51,990 nt of DNA, taken from assembly GCA_041648505.1 (NCBI GenBank), contig JBAZOY010000009.1, positions 1-51,990 of the forward strand, written 5' to 3'. The notes below the pieces were generated by a model, which was given only the letters and a program-made list of their open reading frames with translations, searched no databases and had not been told where the DNA came from. Source of the stretch: JBAZOY01 sp041648505. GTDB taxonomy: Bacteria > Desulfobacterota > Syntrophia > Syntrophales > CG2-30-49-12. Numbering within the stretch: position 1 is the first letter of the stretch; each line of letters begins with the position of its first letter. Below are positions 33,168-41,615 of the stretch, in pieces. A program made the position numbers and the translations under genes.

Positions 33168-35195
33168 ATGGATACAACAGGAATAGCCATTAAGAGAATT
33201 GAGGAACTAAGAGACCTGATTAATTATCATAACCGGCGCTACTATCAGCTTGATGACCCGGAAATTTCCGATGCCGGGTATGATAATCTCATGAGGGAAC
33301 TCCTTGAACTGGAAAAACAGTTCCCGGAAATTGATTTTACCTCTTCTCCCACCCAGCGTGTCGGAGCACCACCCCTTGAAAAATTCAGCACCGTAGCTCA
33401 TCTCACACCAATGCTCAGCCTTTCTAATGCCTTCTCGGAACAGGAAATAATTGATTTTAATGAGCGCATAAAGAGATTCATAGGTATAGATGAAAAAATC
33501 CGGTTTGTAACAGAGCCAAAACTTGATGGTGTGGCTGTGAACCTCATCTATGAAAAAGGGGTGCTGGCTGTTGGCGCAACGAGGGGGGATGGGTTTATGG
33601 GGGAAGATATTACTACAAATATTAAGACCATTTCCACAATTCCCCTGAAAATGCTTGAAACCGAAGATACACCGGTGCCGGACAAGATTGAAATCAGGGG
33701 AGAGGTTTACATGAGGATCGAGGCATTCAAAAAGTTAAATCGCCGCAGGATAGAGGAGGGCGAACCTCCTTTTGCCAATCCCCGAAATGCTGCAGCGGGA
33801 TCTCTGAGACAGCTCGATTCAAAGATTACTGCCAGAAGACCCCTCGATATATTCTGTTATGCGATTGGCATGGTTACGGGTACGACATTCAGGAGTCACC
33901 AGGAAGTTCTGCAGGCGCTTTCCCGGTGGGGATTCAAGGTTAATCATTATATCGGACAGGCCGATGATATCCACGAATGTATCAAATATTATCATCAGAT
34001 AAAGGAAATCAGGCATGAACTTCCTTATGAAATAGATGGCGTTGTCATTAAGGTTGATGTCCTTGATATCCAGGAGCGCCTCGGTGCCGTCTCAAGGAGC
34101 CCCCGCTGGGCAGTTGCCTGTAAATTTCAGCCCACACAGGAAACAACAATAATTGAAGATATCATCATTCAGGTGGGACGAACAGGTGTTCTGACTCCTG
34201 TAGCGCTCATGAAACCGGTGAGGGTAGGTGGTGTCACGATCAGCCGGGCAACTCTTCATAACCAGGACGAGATCAGGAAAAAAGATATCAGGATTGGTGA
34301 TAAAATTATTGTTCAAAGGGCGGGGGATGTAATCCCGGAGGTGGTAAGGGTCATAGAAACAAAGAGAAACGGCACGGAGAACATCTTTACCATGCCCTCT
34401 AACTGTCCCGAATGTGGTTCGGAGGTTGTTCGTCTCGACGGGGAGGTTGCCAGTCGTTGTATCGGTCTTGCATGTCCTGCCCAGGTTAAGGAACGTATCA
34501 AACATTTTGCTGCACGGGGCGGCATGGACATTGAGGGGTTGGGGGAGAAGATAGTTGCCCGACTGGTGGACACAAAAATCGTGGAAGACCCGGCGGACCT
34601 GTATTTTATGACAAAGGAGAAATTGCTGACCCTTGAAAGGATGGCAGAGAAATCGGTAACAAATCTTCTGGATGCTATAGAGCAGTCTAAAAAACCCCCT
34701 CTCGAGAAGTTTATATTTGCCCTCGGTATCCGCCATGTCGGTGAGCATATTGCCAGGGTTTTGACGAAGGAATTTAAGAGCTTTGATGTCCTCACAAGGG
34801 CAACAGAGGAAGAGCTATTGGCAATCAGGGAAATTGGCCCTGAGGTTGCGGGCAGCATTATCAAATTCTTCCGTCATCCATCTAATTCCAAAGTGATTGA
34901 AAAGCTCAGGGAGGCTGGTGTCAATCCCATCGAAGCAGTTCAGCATCAACTGGTTCCTCTTGCCGGAAAATCCTTTGTTTTTACGGGAATACTTGACAAC
35001 CTGGCCAGAAGTGAAGCTAAGGAAATTGTAGAAGCATTGGGAGGCCGGGTATCTGGAACGGTAACAAAAGAAACAAATTTCGTTGTTGCCGGAAAATCAC
35101 CCGGTTCAAAATATCAAAAGGCACAATCTTTGGGAATTAACATAATTGATGAGCAAGAGTTTTTGAGAATTATCGGCAAAGGGCAGAGTAAATGA
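33168..35195 (+). CDS. ligA: NAD-dependent DNA ligase
   Basis: Essential replicative ligase. The 675-residue protein shows HNRRYYQLDDPEISDAGYD at the start and the adenylated Lys118 in EPKLDGVAVNLIYEKG. It continues with RGEVYMRIEAFKKLN, NPRNAAAGSLRQLD, and the OB-fold region VQVGRTGVLTPVA-like (IIQVGRTGVLTPVALMKPV). A four-Cys zinc finger (CPECGSEV...SRCIGLACPAQ), helix-hairpin-helix repeats, and a C-terminal BRCT domain (GKSFVFTGILDNLARSEAKE) follow. ATG 33168 gives the standard N-terminus (MDTTGIAIKRIEEL); a TTG at 33120 is less likely. Its stop overlaps the acylphosphatase start by 4 bases. Confidence 0.96.
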   Translation: MDTTGIAIKRIEELRDLINYHNRRYYQLDDPEISDAGYDNLMRELLELEKQFPEIDFTSSPTQRVGAPPLEKFSTVAHLTPMLSLSNAFSEQEIIDFNERIKRFIGIDEKIRFVTEPKLDGVAVNLIYEKGVLAVGATRGDGFMGEDITTNIKTISTIPLKMLETEDTPVPDKIEIRGEVYMRIEAFKKLNRRRIEEGEPPFANPRNAAAGSLRQLDSKITARRPLDIFCYAIGMVTGTTFRSHQEVLQALSRWGFKVNHYIGQADDIHECIKYYHQIKEIRHELPYEIDGVVIKVDVLDIQERLGAVSRSPRWAVACKFQPTQETTIIEDIIIQVGRTGVLTPVALMKPVRVGGVTISRATLHNQDEIRKKDIRIGDKIIVQRAGDVIPEVVRVIETKRNGTENIFTMPSNCPECGSEVVRLDGEVASRCIGLACPAQVKERIKHFAARGGMDIEGLGEKIVARLVDTKIVEDPADLYFMTKEKLLTLERMAEKSVTNLLDAIEQSKKPPLEKFIFALGIRHVGEHIARVLTKEFKSFDVLTRATEEELLAIREIGPEVAGSIIKFFRHPSNSKVIEKLREAGVNPIEAVQHQLVPLAGKSFVFTGILDNLARSEAKEIVEALGGRVSGTVTKETNFVVAGKSPGSKYQKAQSLGINIIDEQEFLRIIGKGQSK

Positions 35196-35464
35196 AGAGA
35201 ATCCATATTTTTATCTCAGGTAAAGTTCAGGGGGTATTCTTTCGGGCTAACACTCAGGAGGCTGCTGTATCTTTTAATCTTACAGGCTGGGTAAGGAACA
35301 TTCGTGATGGCAGGGTTGAGGCAGTATTCGAAGGGCAAGCGAAAGATGTCGATGCAATGCTGGAATGGTGTAAAAAAGGACCTCCCTTTGCTCGTGTTAC
35401 AGATGTAGAGGTCATTTCTGAACCCTTTTCAGGAGAATTCCGACATTTCAGTATTCGATATTGA
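35192..35464 (+). CDS. acyP: Acylphosphatase
   Basis: Hydrolyses acyl phosphates such as acetyl or carbamoyl phosphate. The 90-residue ferredoxin-like fold has GKVQGVFFRANTQEAA with the phosphate-binding Arg, and GWVRNIRDGRVEAVFEG with the catalytic Asn. Normal length. Start overlaps the ligA stop (ATGA), so the two are translated together. Confidence 0.95.
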   Translation: MKRIHIFISGKVQGVFFRANTQEAAVSFNLTGWVRNIRDGRVEAVFEGQAKDVDAMLEWCKKGPPFARVTDVEVISEPFSGEFRHFSIRY

Positions 35465-35467
35465 AGA

Positions 35468-35505
35468 TATTTGAGCGCCAATGAATACAACTTTCAAAAT
35501 TCTCA
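35468..35505 (-). repeat. Short dispersed repeat copy, inverted
   Basis: On the minus strand: GAATTTTGAAAGTTGTATTC, then ATTGGCGCTCAAA. It matches only the first ~36 bases of the family. It sits between the convergent acyP and tatD genes. Confidence 0.55.
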
Positions 35506-35544
35506 CTGGATTTCATTGTTAAATCTTAATGTTGTCTGTAGTTC

Positions 35545-36309
35545 TCAGGAAAGATTAAAGAGACTCTTTGCGTTTTGCGATGTCATAATGCCTACGTCAT
35601 TTAGAGAGACACCTTTTATCCCGGCTACCATTTCTGCCGTATGGATGATATATGCCGGTTCGTTTCTCTTTCCCCGGTGGGGATGGGGAGAAAGGTAAGG
35701 AGCATCCGTCTCAAGGAGCAGACGGTCCAGCGGAACAAGTCTTGCTACTTCCTGAAGCCTGGCCGATTTTTTAAAAGTGACTGTTCCTGGTATGGAGATA
35801 TAGAATCCCAGATCGAGACATCTTTTGGCCATATCATAGTCTCCCGAAAAACAGTGGAAAACTCCATTCTCTCCCTTCCAACTCTTGAGCATCTCCAGAA
35901 TCTCTCTATGGGCATGGCGATCATGAATGATAATGGGCAGGCGAAGTTCACTTGCCAGTTCAAGCTGTTCTCCGAGCCTCCTGATCTGGAGTTCTATCGG
36001 AGACAGATTACGGAAAAAGTCAAGGCCGATCTCCCCGTAGGCCACGACTTTATCCATCTTTGCCAGCTCTTTAAGGGAATCATAAGTGAGGTTATCTATT
36101 ATATCTTTTACTTCATGGGGATGGATACCGATGGTTGCATAAACCGTCTCATATTGACCGGCAAGTAAGATGCACTCTCTGGAGTCATCAAGGGTTGTTC
36201 CGACAGTTAACATAAAATCCACGCCTGCTTCTTTAGCTCTTGTAATTGCCTCGTCCCTGTCCTTGTCAAAGTCCTCCATTGTAAGGTGTGTGTGGGAATC
36301 TATGAACAT
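35545..36309 (-). CDS. tatD: TatD-family metal-dependent deoxyribonuclease
   Basis: Predicted 3'-5' DNA exonuclease or quality-control nuclease of the amidohydrolase fold. At 254 residues it has normal length. Metal ligands are visible in FIDSHTHLTMEDF, YGEIGLDFFRN, LPIIIHDRHAHREI, GVFHCFSGDYDMA and LLLETDAPYLSPHPHRGKRN. The ATG follows AAAAGGAAG. It converges with acyP and has no clear operon partner upstream (250 bases to the acyl-CoA dehydrogenase stop). Confidence 0.94.
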   Translation of the reverse strand: MFIDSHTHLTMEDFDKDRDEAITRAKEAGVDFMLTVGTTLDDSRECILLAGQYETVYATIGIHPHEVKDIIDNLTYDSLKELAKMDKVVAYGEIGLDFFRNLSPIELQIRRLGEQLELASELRLPIIIHDRHAHREILEMLKSWKGENGVFHCFSGDYDMAKRCLDLGFYISIPGTVTFKKSARLQEVARLVPLDRLLLETDAPYLSPHPHRGKRNEPAYIIHTAEMVAGIKGVSLNDVGIMTSQNAKSLFNLS

Positions 36310-36473
36310 AGCGGCTTCCTTTTATTTTTGTCGTACAATGGGTGTAGGGATTTAAATTTGTGTGGGATCAGATGCCGGATAGCGGCTGACTTTTATTCCG
36401 GTCTAATTTGGGGTTGTATAAATTTTTAAAATTATACTCACTTTGCGTTAAGTAGTTGCTGTTCTTTGTGCCG

Positions 36474-36508
36474 GCTTTGGGCGAGACATTTTGCGGCTCG
36501 CCCAAAGC
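36474..36508. terminator. Strong GC hairpin between tatD and the acyl-CoA dehydrogenase genes
   Basis: GCTTTGGGCGAG (36474-36485) pairs perfectly with CTCGCCCAAAGC (36497-36508): 12 bp and an 11-base loop. No T-run follows in either direction, so it may act as a Rho-independent-like pause or an mRNA end stabiliser. The 36310-36559 interval has no gene. Confidence 0.45.
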
Positions 36509-36542
36509 TAAATTTAGCATCTATATTGAAATAATCCCGCCC

Positions 36543-36569
36543 GCCTAGATAATTTCACATTATCTAGGC
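36543..36569 (-). terminator. Hairpin enclosing the acyl-CoA dehydrogenase stop codon
   Basis: GCCTAGATAAT (36543-36553) and ATTATCTAGGC (36559-36569) form a perfect 11-bp stem with a 5-base loop. On the minus strand the right arm carries the last codons and the stop codon of the gene ending at 36560. Confidence 0.4.
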
Positions 36570-37711
36570 AGTTGTAAACCAACGTTGGCAATAATATTTC
36601 TCTGAATTTCTGAAGTGCCTGCAGATATGTTACGACGTGCTGCATGCCGATAAAGACCTTCTATCCTGCCCATAAGCGGCACCCACTTAGAGCCCTTCTG
36701 AAGTTGTCCGTACGGTCCCATAATCTCCATAGCAGTGCCACTGAATCTCCTCATGAATTCAGTCAGAAATACTTTGACCATGGGAGCTTCCCAGTGAGGA
36801 GCCTTCTTGTTTTGTATAAGCCAGGCTACACGATAGGAAAGGAGGTACAAAGCCTGAAGCTCCGAGGCAAGTTTACCCACTTCCTGCTGGACCAGGGGAT
36901 CTTTGCCCAGTCCTTCTTCTTTAACAAAATCAACAAATTCTTCAAAGGTGCGGCGCGTATTTCCTATAGGGAAGCTTCTTTCATGGGCCAATGCCGTCAG
37001 TACATAATAAAATCCCTTGTTCTCTTCACCAACCAGATTCTCTGCGGGAACCTCAACATCGTCATAAAAGACCTCATTGCTTCTTTCGCCGTCCATAACC
37101 CACAGGGGGCGCACGGTAATGCCAGGAGATTTCATGTCTACAATTATCAATGATATCCCCTTGTGTTTAGGTGCAGTTGGATCTGTTCGGGCTGCAAGCC
37201 AAACATATTGAGAAAAATGGCATCCTGTATTAAAGGTCTTCTGCCCGTTTATGATGTAAGAATTCCCCTTTTTTTCCGCTCTTACTTGCAGATTGGCAAG
37301 ATCTGATCCGGCTTCCGGTTCTGTGTAACCGAGGGCAAACTCTATCTCTCCTCTGGCTATCCGGGGCAAGTATTTTTGTTTCTGTTCTTCACTACCATAT
37401 TGAAGTAAAGTGGGGCCCACTATTCCGACACCAACTAAATGCAGGGGATAAGCTCGGAAGTAGGTCATCTCATCGGAGAGGACAAACTGTTGCCAACGGG
37501 TAGCACTCATTCCGCCATACTCTTTTGGAAAAGAAGGGGCTAACCACCCTCTCTTACCCATTCTTTGCATAAGATCCCATGTGTTAGGCCCTATCCCTAT
37601 TTCTGTGCCCCGTTCTACCTCAGCAACCATCTCATCGGTTACTTCTGTATTAAAAAATTCGCGAATTTCCTCTCGAAATTTTTCTTCTTCAGGCGAAAAA
37701 CGAAAATCCAT
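36560..37711 (-). CDS. Acyl-CoA dehydrogenase, large-type subunit
   Basis: A 383-residue flavoprotein oxidising an acyl-CoA at the alpha-beta bond and passing electrons to ETF. Both family signatures are present: LGYTEPEAGSDLANLQVRAE (FAD and substrate) and ISAGTSEIQRNIIANVGLQL at the end. The usual catalytic Glu of the short-chain type (YEGT) is Ala here. This is common in the FadE-like group ending in GTSEIQRNIIA, where another residue serves or a partner subunit matters. The ribosome site is AGGAGG. It lies 33 bases after the second dehydrogenase gene, so the two likely form a heteromer, as described for pimeloyl-CoA and steroid side-chain dehydrogenases. The substrate is not determined. 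Confidence 0.9.
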   Translation of the reverse strand: MDFRFSPEEEKFREEIREFFNTEVTDEMVAEVERGTEIGIGPNTWDLMQRMGKRGWLAPSFPKEYGGMSATRWQQFVLSDEMTYFRAYPLHLVGVGIVGPTLLQYGSEEQKQKYLPRIARGEIEFALGYTEPEAGSDLANLQVRAEKKGNSYIINGQKTFNTGCHFSQYVWLAARTDPTAPKHKGISLIIVDMKSPGITVRPLWVMDGERSNEVFYDDVEVPAENLVGEENKGFYYVLTALAHERSFPIGNTRRTFEEFVDFVKEEGLGKDPLVQQEVGKLASELQALYLLSYRVAWLIQNKKAPHWEAPMVKVFLTEFMRRFSGTAMEIMGPYGQLQKGSKWVPLMGRIEGLYRHAARRNISAGTSEIQRNIIANVGLQLPR

Positions 37712-37744
37712 CTTAATTCCTCCTAATTATTTGTTTCACACATA

Positions 37745-38881
37745 TTAATAAAGGCCCATATGCTTGGCTACCATCTTCCTTTGGAAGGTTGCATTGCCCA
37801 GGGTCAAAGATGCGGCTTTGGCACGGCGGAAGAAAATCTGCATATCATGCTCTATTATCAGGCCTGTACCGCCATGTATCTGCTGTCCCAATATAGTTAG
37901 GTTAGTGTAGGCATTGCTGGTAAACGCTTTGGCCATGGCTATTTCTTTATCACAAGGTATCCCTTCACTTTGCATCCATGCAGCGTAGTATGTCAGATAA
38001 CGGGAACAGTCTAGATCAATATTCATGTTAGAACAGTGATGCTGAATCGCCTGAAAGCTCCCTATGGGACGTTTGAATTGCACCCTCTGCTTGGCGTAGT
38101 CCACAGAAAGATCCAGGGCCCTCTGTGCTCCGCCAACCATTTCTGCACATTTTGCTAGAGCAGCCAACTGCAAGACTCTTTCTACATCTTCTGCACTTTG
38201 TTCTTTACCGCCGAGGAGGTTATCGGCTGAAACCTTTACCCCTTCGAATTTCACTTCGAATATCTTTTCCTTGGATATGGTCTTGAGAGGCGTAATAGAT
38301 ATTCCGGGAGCATTCTTGTCTACAAGAAGAAGTTCTATGCCGGGATTATCAGCAGTTCCACCTTTTCCTTTGATAACACATACTATCCAGTCAGCAATGT
38401 TTGCATCTGTAACAAAAAGCTTAACACCATTTAAGGAAAAATTATCCCCTTCTTTATTGGAAGTCATCTCGATCTTTCTGACGTCGTATTCCGATTTTGG
38501 TTCGATATAGGCCAGTGTTCCTTTGGATTCACCAGAGGCTATAGAGGGTAGCAGTCTCTTTTTCTGTTCCGGAGTACCGAAGGTCTGGATCATCTGTCCT
38601 CCCAGTACAACCGTGGAAAAAAACCAGCTGGGTGCATTGGCACTTCCCATTTCCTCAAGAAGCACTACGAGATCAAGAAAACTACCTTCAAAGCCATCAT
38701 AGTCTGCTGGAATTATGAGACCCATCCAGCCCAACTCGGCCATCTTTTGCCAGAGTTCAGGCGAAAATCCATCTTCATCCTCTTCCAGCTTTCTTACAAG
38801 CTCCCCGGGACATTCCTTTTTTAAAAAGTTTTGGGCATTTCTCTTTATTATTTCCTGTTCCTCACTAAAAGACAGTTCCAT
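37745..38881 (-). CDS. Acyl-CoA dehydrogenase, divergent subunit
   Basis: A 378-residue member of the same family. Signature 1 is degenerate: AYIEPKSEYDVRKIEM replaces the EPEAGSD loop. The C-terminal half keeps QRVQFKRPIGSFQAIQHHCSNM and QIHGGTGLIIEHDMQIFFRRAK. The end reads LTLGNATFQRKMVAKHMGLY instead of EGTSEIQ. This pattern fits the partner subunit of two-gene acyl-CoA dehydrogenases, in which one chain loses part of its site. The ribosome site is AGAGGAGG. First gene of the leftward pair. Upstream, 38882-39129 has no gene and then the truncated IS begins. Confidence 0.88.
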   Translation of the reverse strand: MELSFSEEQEIIKRNAQNFLKKECPGELVRKLEEDEDGFSPELWQKMAELGWMGLIIPADYDGFEGSFLDLVVLLEEMGSANAPSWFFSTVVLGGQMIQTFGTPEQKKRLLPSIASGESKGTLAYIEPKSEYDVRKIEMTSNKEGDNFSLNGVKLFVTDANIADWIVCVIKGKGGTADNPGIELLLVDKNAPGISITPLKTISKEKIFEVKFEGVKVSADNLLGGKEQSAEDVERVLQLAALAKCAEMVGGAQRALDLSVDYAKQRVQFKRPIGSFQAIQHHCSNMNIDLDCSRYLTYYAAWMQSEGIPCDKEIAMAKAFTSNAYTNLTILGQQIHGGTGLIIEHDMQIFFRRAKAASLTLGNATFQRKMVAKHMGLY

Positions 38882-39129
38882 TCTTTACCTCCTCTTTCTA
38901 TTTTGATCCTTTCTGTCACACTACTCGATTTCTTATCGTCTCGAAGCCGCCCATCAGTCTGATCTTTATTTCCTGTTCTCTGATAAATCGGTTCCCTATC
39001 TACTAATTACTTCAGATAATCAGCTTAGCTAATGATCCAAGTGTTGTTTGCGTTACAGATTTTCCAGTGATTTTGTAAGCTTGTATTATAAGAATGCCGA
39101 ACTATCTCTGTCAAGTAAAAATCGGTATC

Positions 39130-39727
39130 TGTCAGAAGCACGTAAACTGTCCGAAGTTGTAGCACATAATCTGTCCGGTTTAAGATGGCTGCCGTTGGAG
39201 GTGGCTAATGAGACGGACGGAGTTACTACAGGAGATCCGGAAAATGCGATTTGAAGAGGTATATTCGGGTTGGACAGAGAGTAGATTGACACAGGAGGAA
39301 GGGGCACAGATATTGGGGGTGTGTTCACGAACCTTTCGTCGCTATGTTGATCGATACGAAGATGAAGGGTTGAATGGCCTGCAAGACAAGCGATTGACCC
39401 AAGCTTCGTTTCGGCGTGCTCCCGTGGATGAAGTGATGGCCATTGTCGGGCGTTATGAGTCACGGCACAGGGGTTGGAACGTGAGTCACTTTTATTCTTG
39501 GTATAAGCGTGATGGCGGTCAGCGAAGTTACACATGGGTCAAGAATACCCTACAGTCAAAAGGATCGGTTTCCAGGACGGCAAAGCGGGGCGCTCATCGC
39601 AAGCGCCGAGAAAGAACTCTTCTTGAAGGCATGATGCTGCACCAAAATGGCAGCAACCACGAATGGGTACCTGGGAAGAAGTGGGATTTGATCGTAACCA
39701 TGGACGATGCAACCAGTGAACACTACT
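39130..39727 (+). mobile_element. Truncated ISNCY-type insertion sequence, left end
   Basis: The left terminal region 39130-39196 (two TGTCCG words, 39148-39153 and 39172-39177) recurs at 46455-46521 with seven differences in 67 bases. It is followed by the transposase start. The element is cut at about 39727, where sequence of an IS3 relic in the opposite direction begins. No right end is present. Confidence 0.65.
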
Positions 39728-39729
39728 AA
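39208..39729 (+). pseudogene. ISNCY-family transposase, 3'-truncated
   Basis: A 173-codon N-terminal fragment of a transposase that is normally over 400 residues. It shows RRTELLQEIRKMRFEEVY, a helix-turn-helix (LTQEEGAQILGVCSRTFRRY), GLNGLQDKRL, RHRGWNVSHFYSWYKRDGG and HEWVPGKKWDLIVTMDDATS, which carries the first catalytic aspartates. It stops after EHY, where the family continues into its catalytic core. The break point coincides with the IS3 relic. The ribosome site GGAGGTG is intact. It cannot be an active transposase. Confidence 0.8.
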
Positions 39730-40010
39730 AAAAGCACACTCCATTTTTGCTCGAGCAAGCTCCTGTTTGACATGGGTAAGTTCCATCTCTACTTCTATGA
39801 GAGGCTTTTGTTGCCTACCCACATCTAAAAGATTGCCTTCAGCATGTGCCTTAACCCAGTACCGAAGTGTGAAGGGAACAATCAACAACCTGCGTCCTAC
39901 CTCCCCGGTATACTTAATCCGCCCTCTGTTACCAACTTCACCGCTTCTTCTCGAAGCTCTCTTTTGTATATATCCCCCTGGGAATCCTTTCCATTCTGAC
40001 ACCTCTGTCT
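39728..40010 (-). pseudogene. IS3-family OrfA relic
   Basis: On the minus strand one frame reads YKRELREEAVKLVTEGGLSI, and after a shift near 39903 the next frame gives EVGRRLLIVPFTLRYWVKA, GNLLDVGRQQKPL and EVEMELTHVKQELARAKMEC. This is the helix-turn-helix and leucine-zipper part of IS3 OrfA. It is frameshifted, has no intact start, and ends at the junction with the ISNCY fragment at 39727. No OrfB is present. Confidence 0.7.
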
Positions 40011-40099
40011 TCGGTATTGTACCACAACTTTGGTGTCCACTAAATCCACCTTACATCATACACACATAACTCTATCAGACTCTTCCGGCAATGTCTCTC

Positions 40100-41482
40100 C
40101 TATTTCGCTGATCCCTGCTCCCTTTGCGCTGTTTCCAGATCCACCCCCATAGCCCTTTCCAACTTTGCATGGCTGATATGATAATCGCCAAGGGCGTTGG
40201 TGTGGTCCGATTTCGCCCTTGTCAACAAAGTCTGCGCATCCAGAACGTCCGTTGAAGTCGCCACCTGTTCTTTGTACCTTTCCTCGTTAATACGGAAATT
40301 CTCCTCTGCCTGCTCGATGGCCTTTTTTGACACAACGATCTGTTTCTCCGCCTCATGCAGGAGCAGATAGGCATTTTTGACCTCAAGGGCAATCTGATCC
40401 TTCGCATTGGCGAAGGCGTCCGTTATCTGATTTTCCCGGCTTCTGCTCACAGTGACCCTGCTTTTTGTCCTTCCCCATTCCCAGAAAGTCCAGTTCGCTA
40501 CGGCCATGACATACCAGTTTTCCTGATCCTGGTAGGCGCTCCCGGAAACGCCGGGAGTATCTCCGAAACGGGAGTAATTCCCGACCATGCTGACATTGGG
40601 GAAAAATTCACTCTTGGCCTGTTTGACTATCTTTTCCGCTTGTTCCACCCGCAAAGAGTACGCCTTGATCTCCGGCCGGTTTTCCATCGCAATCTTCAGG
40701 CACTCCCCAGGGGACATCTCAAAAAGCTTGTAAGCGAATATATCTTCCACTTTCACGGGTGCATCTATCTCCCTTCTTAGAACCGTATTGAGCTTTGAAC
40801 GCGCCAGTTCAAGGCCGTTTTCAGATTTCACAAGAAATTGCCGGCCATTGGCGAGTTCAACCTCGGTATGAAGAAGATCATTTCTCGGAATCATCCCGAC
40901 ATCAAAAAAGCTCTGCGCAGTGTCCCGGTGAGACTCCAGTTGTTTGACCGACTGCTGTGCTACTCCTAAGAGTTTCTCCGCCTTGATTACACTAAAATAG
41001 GCGGTCTTGACGTCCCGGACGATGTCCAGAACGACTCCCTTTTCATCCATTTTCGCAGCATCCACTCCCAGTGTGCTGGCCTGGTAGCTTGCCAGAATAC
41101 CACCACCGGCGAATATGGGCTGTACGGCCCCCAGCGCCCAGGTATAATTATCCTGAGTGCCCACAGTAAAGACAGTCCGTAAATCGGGAAGAGGAAAACC
41201 ATAGGTAACGGAATATGGCGCCTTGTTATATCTGAGATAGTTGTAGGAAGTGCTCAGCTTGGGCAAAAATCCGGTAAACGCCTCCCGCTTCTGTGCCTCC
41301 GCACCGGCTACGCCTTCCCTGGCTGAATGAATGATGACGCTTTGCTTTAAAGCTATGTCGATGCTGTCCTGCAAAGTCAGCACGCCGTCGCTTTCCGCAG
41401 CGGATGCGCCTCCCGTGGATATTGTCGCAACACATCCCAATAAAATAAACATCAACCGGCATAATATGCCACGCGTTCTCAT
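40100..41482 (-). CDS. tolC: TolC-family outer-membrane efflux channel
   Basis: A 460-residue outer-membrane channel partner of the RND pump encoded upstream. A signal peptide ends near ASA-AES. Two homologous halves of paired long helices are visible, with LTLQDSIDIALKQS and LGVAQQSVKQLESHRDTAQSF in the first, and MSPGECLKIAMENRPEIKAYSLRVEQAEKI and IEQAEENFRINEERYKEQVATSTDVLDAQTLL in the second. ATG 41482 has GGGAGAG 8 bases upstream; an ATG at 41521 is the alternative. It follows the pump gene by 133 bases. Its last 379 bases of coding-side DNA are duplicated at 46000-46378. Confidence 0.9.
   Translation of the reverse strand: MRTRGILCRLMFILLGCVATISTGGASAAESDGVLTLQDSIDIALKQSVIIHSAREGVAGAEAQKREAFTGFLPKLSTSYNYLRYNKAPYSVTYGFPLPDLRTVFTVGTQDNYTWALGAVQPIFAGGGILASYQASTLGVDAAKMDEKGVVLDIVRDVKTAYFSVIKAEKLLGVAQQSVKQLESHRDTAQSFFDVGMIPRNDLLHTEVELANGRQFLVKSENGLELARSKLNTVLRREIDAPVKVEDIFAYKLFEMSPGECLKIAMENRPEIKAYSLRVEQAEKIVKQAKSEFFPNVSMVGNYSRFGDTPGVSGSAYQDQENWYVMAVANWTFWEWGRTKSRVTVSRSRENQITDAFANAKDQIALEVKNAYLLLHEAEKQIVVSKKAIEQAEENFRINEERYKEQVATSTDVLDAQTLLTRAKSDHTNALGDYHISHAKLERAMGVDLETAQREQGSAK
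40139..40517 (-). repeat. Direct repeat 1: 3' part of tolC
   Basis: Aligns without gaps to 46000-46378, roughly 88-90 percent identical by eye. Homology stops sharply at CATACCAG on the inner side. The two copies have the same orientation and bracket the pump genes, 5.5 kb apart. Confidence 0.85.
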
Positions 41483-41615
41483 AGATCTTCTCTCCCGCAA
41501 TATTGTTTTTTCATGGTTCAACGGCTTATAGAATCAGCCGATTTTTTTCATAGAGGGTTTTCGATATTCAAGACGAAAAATTAAACGACTCTTTCGTCGG
41601 ATGAGCATGCCTTTA

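Noticed and set aside
34092..34864. Long minus-strand open frames opposite ligA
   Set aside because: They are antisense to conserved ligase domains and have no motif of their own.
39556..40002. A 148-codon minus-strand frame taken as one gene
   Set aside because: Its middle is an IS3 OrfA relic in frame, but its ends run into ISNCY antisense and a shifted segment, so it is not an intact gene.
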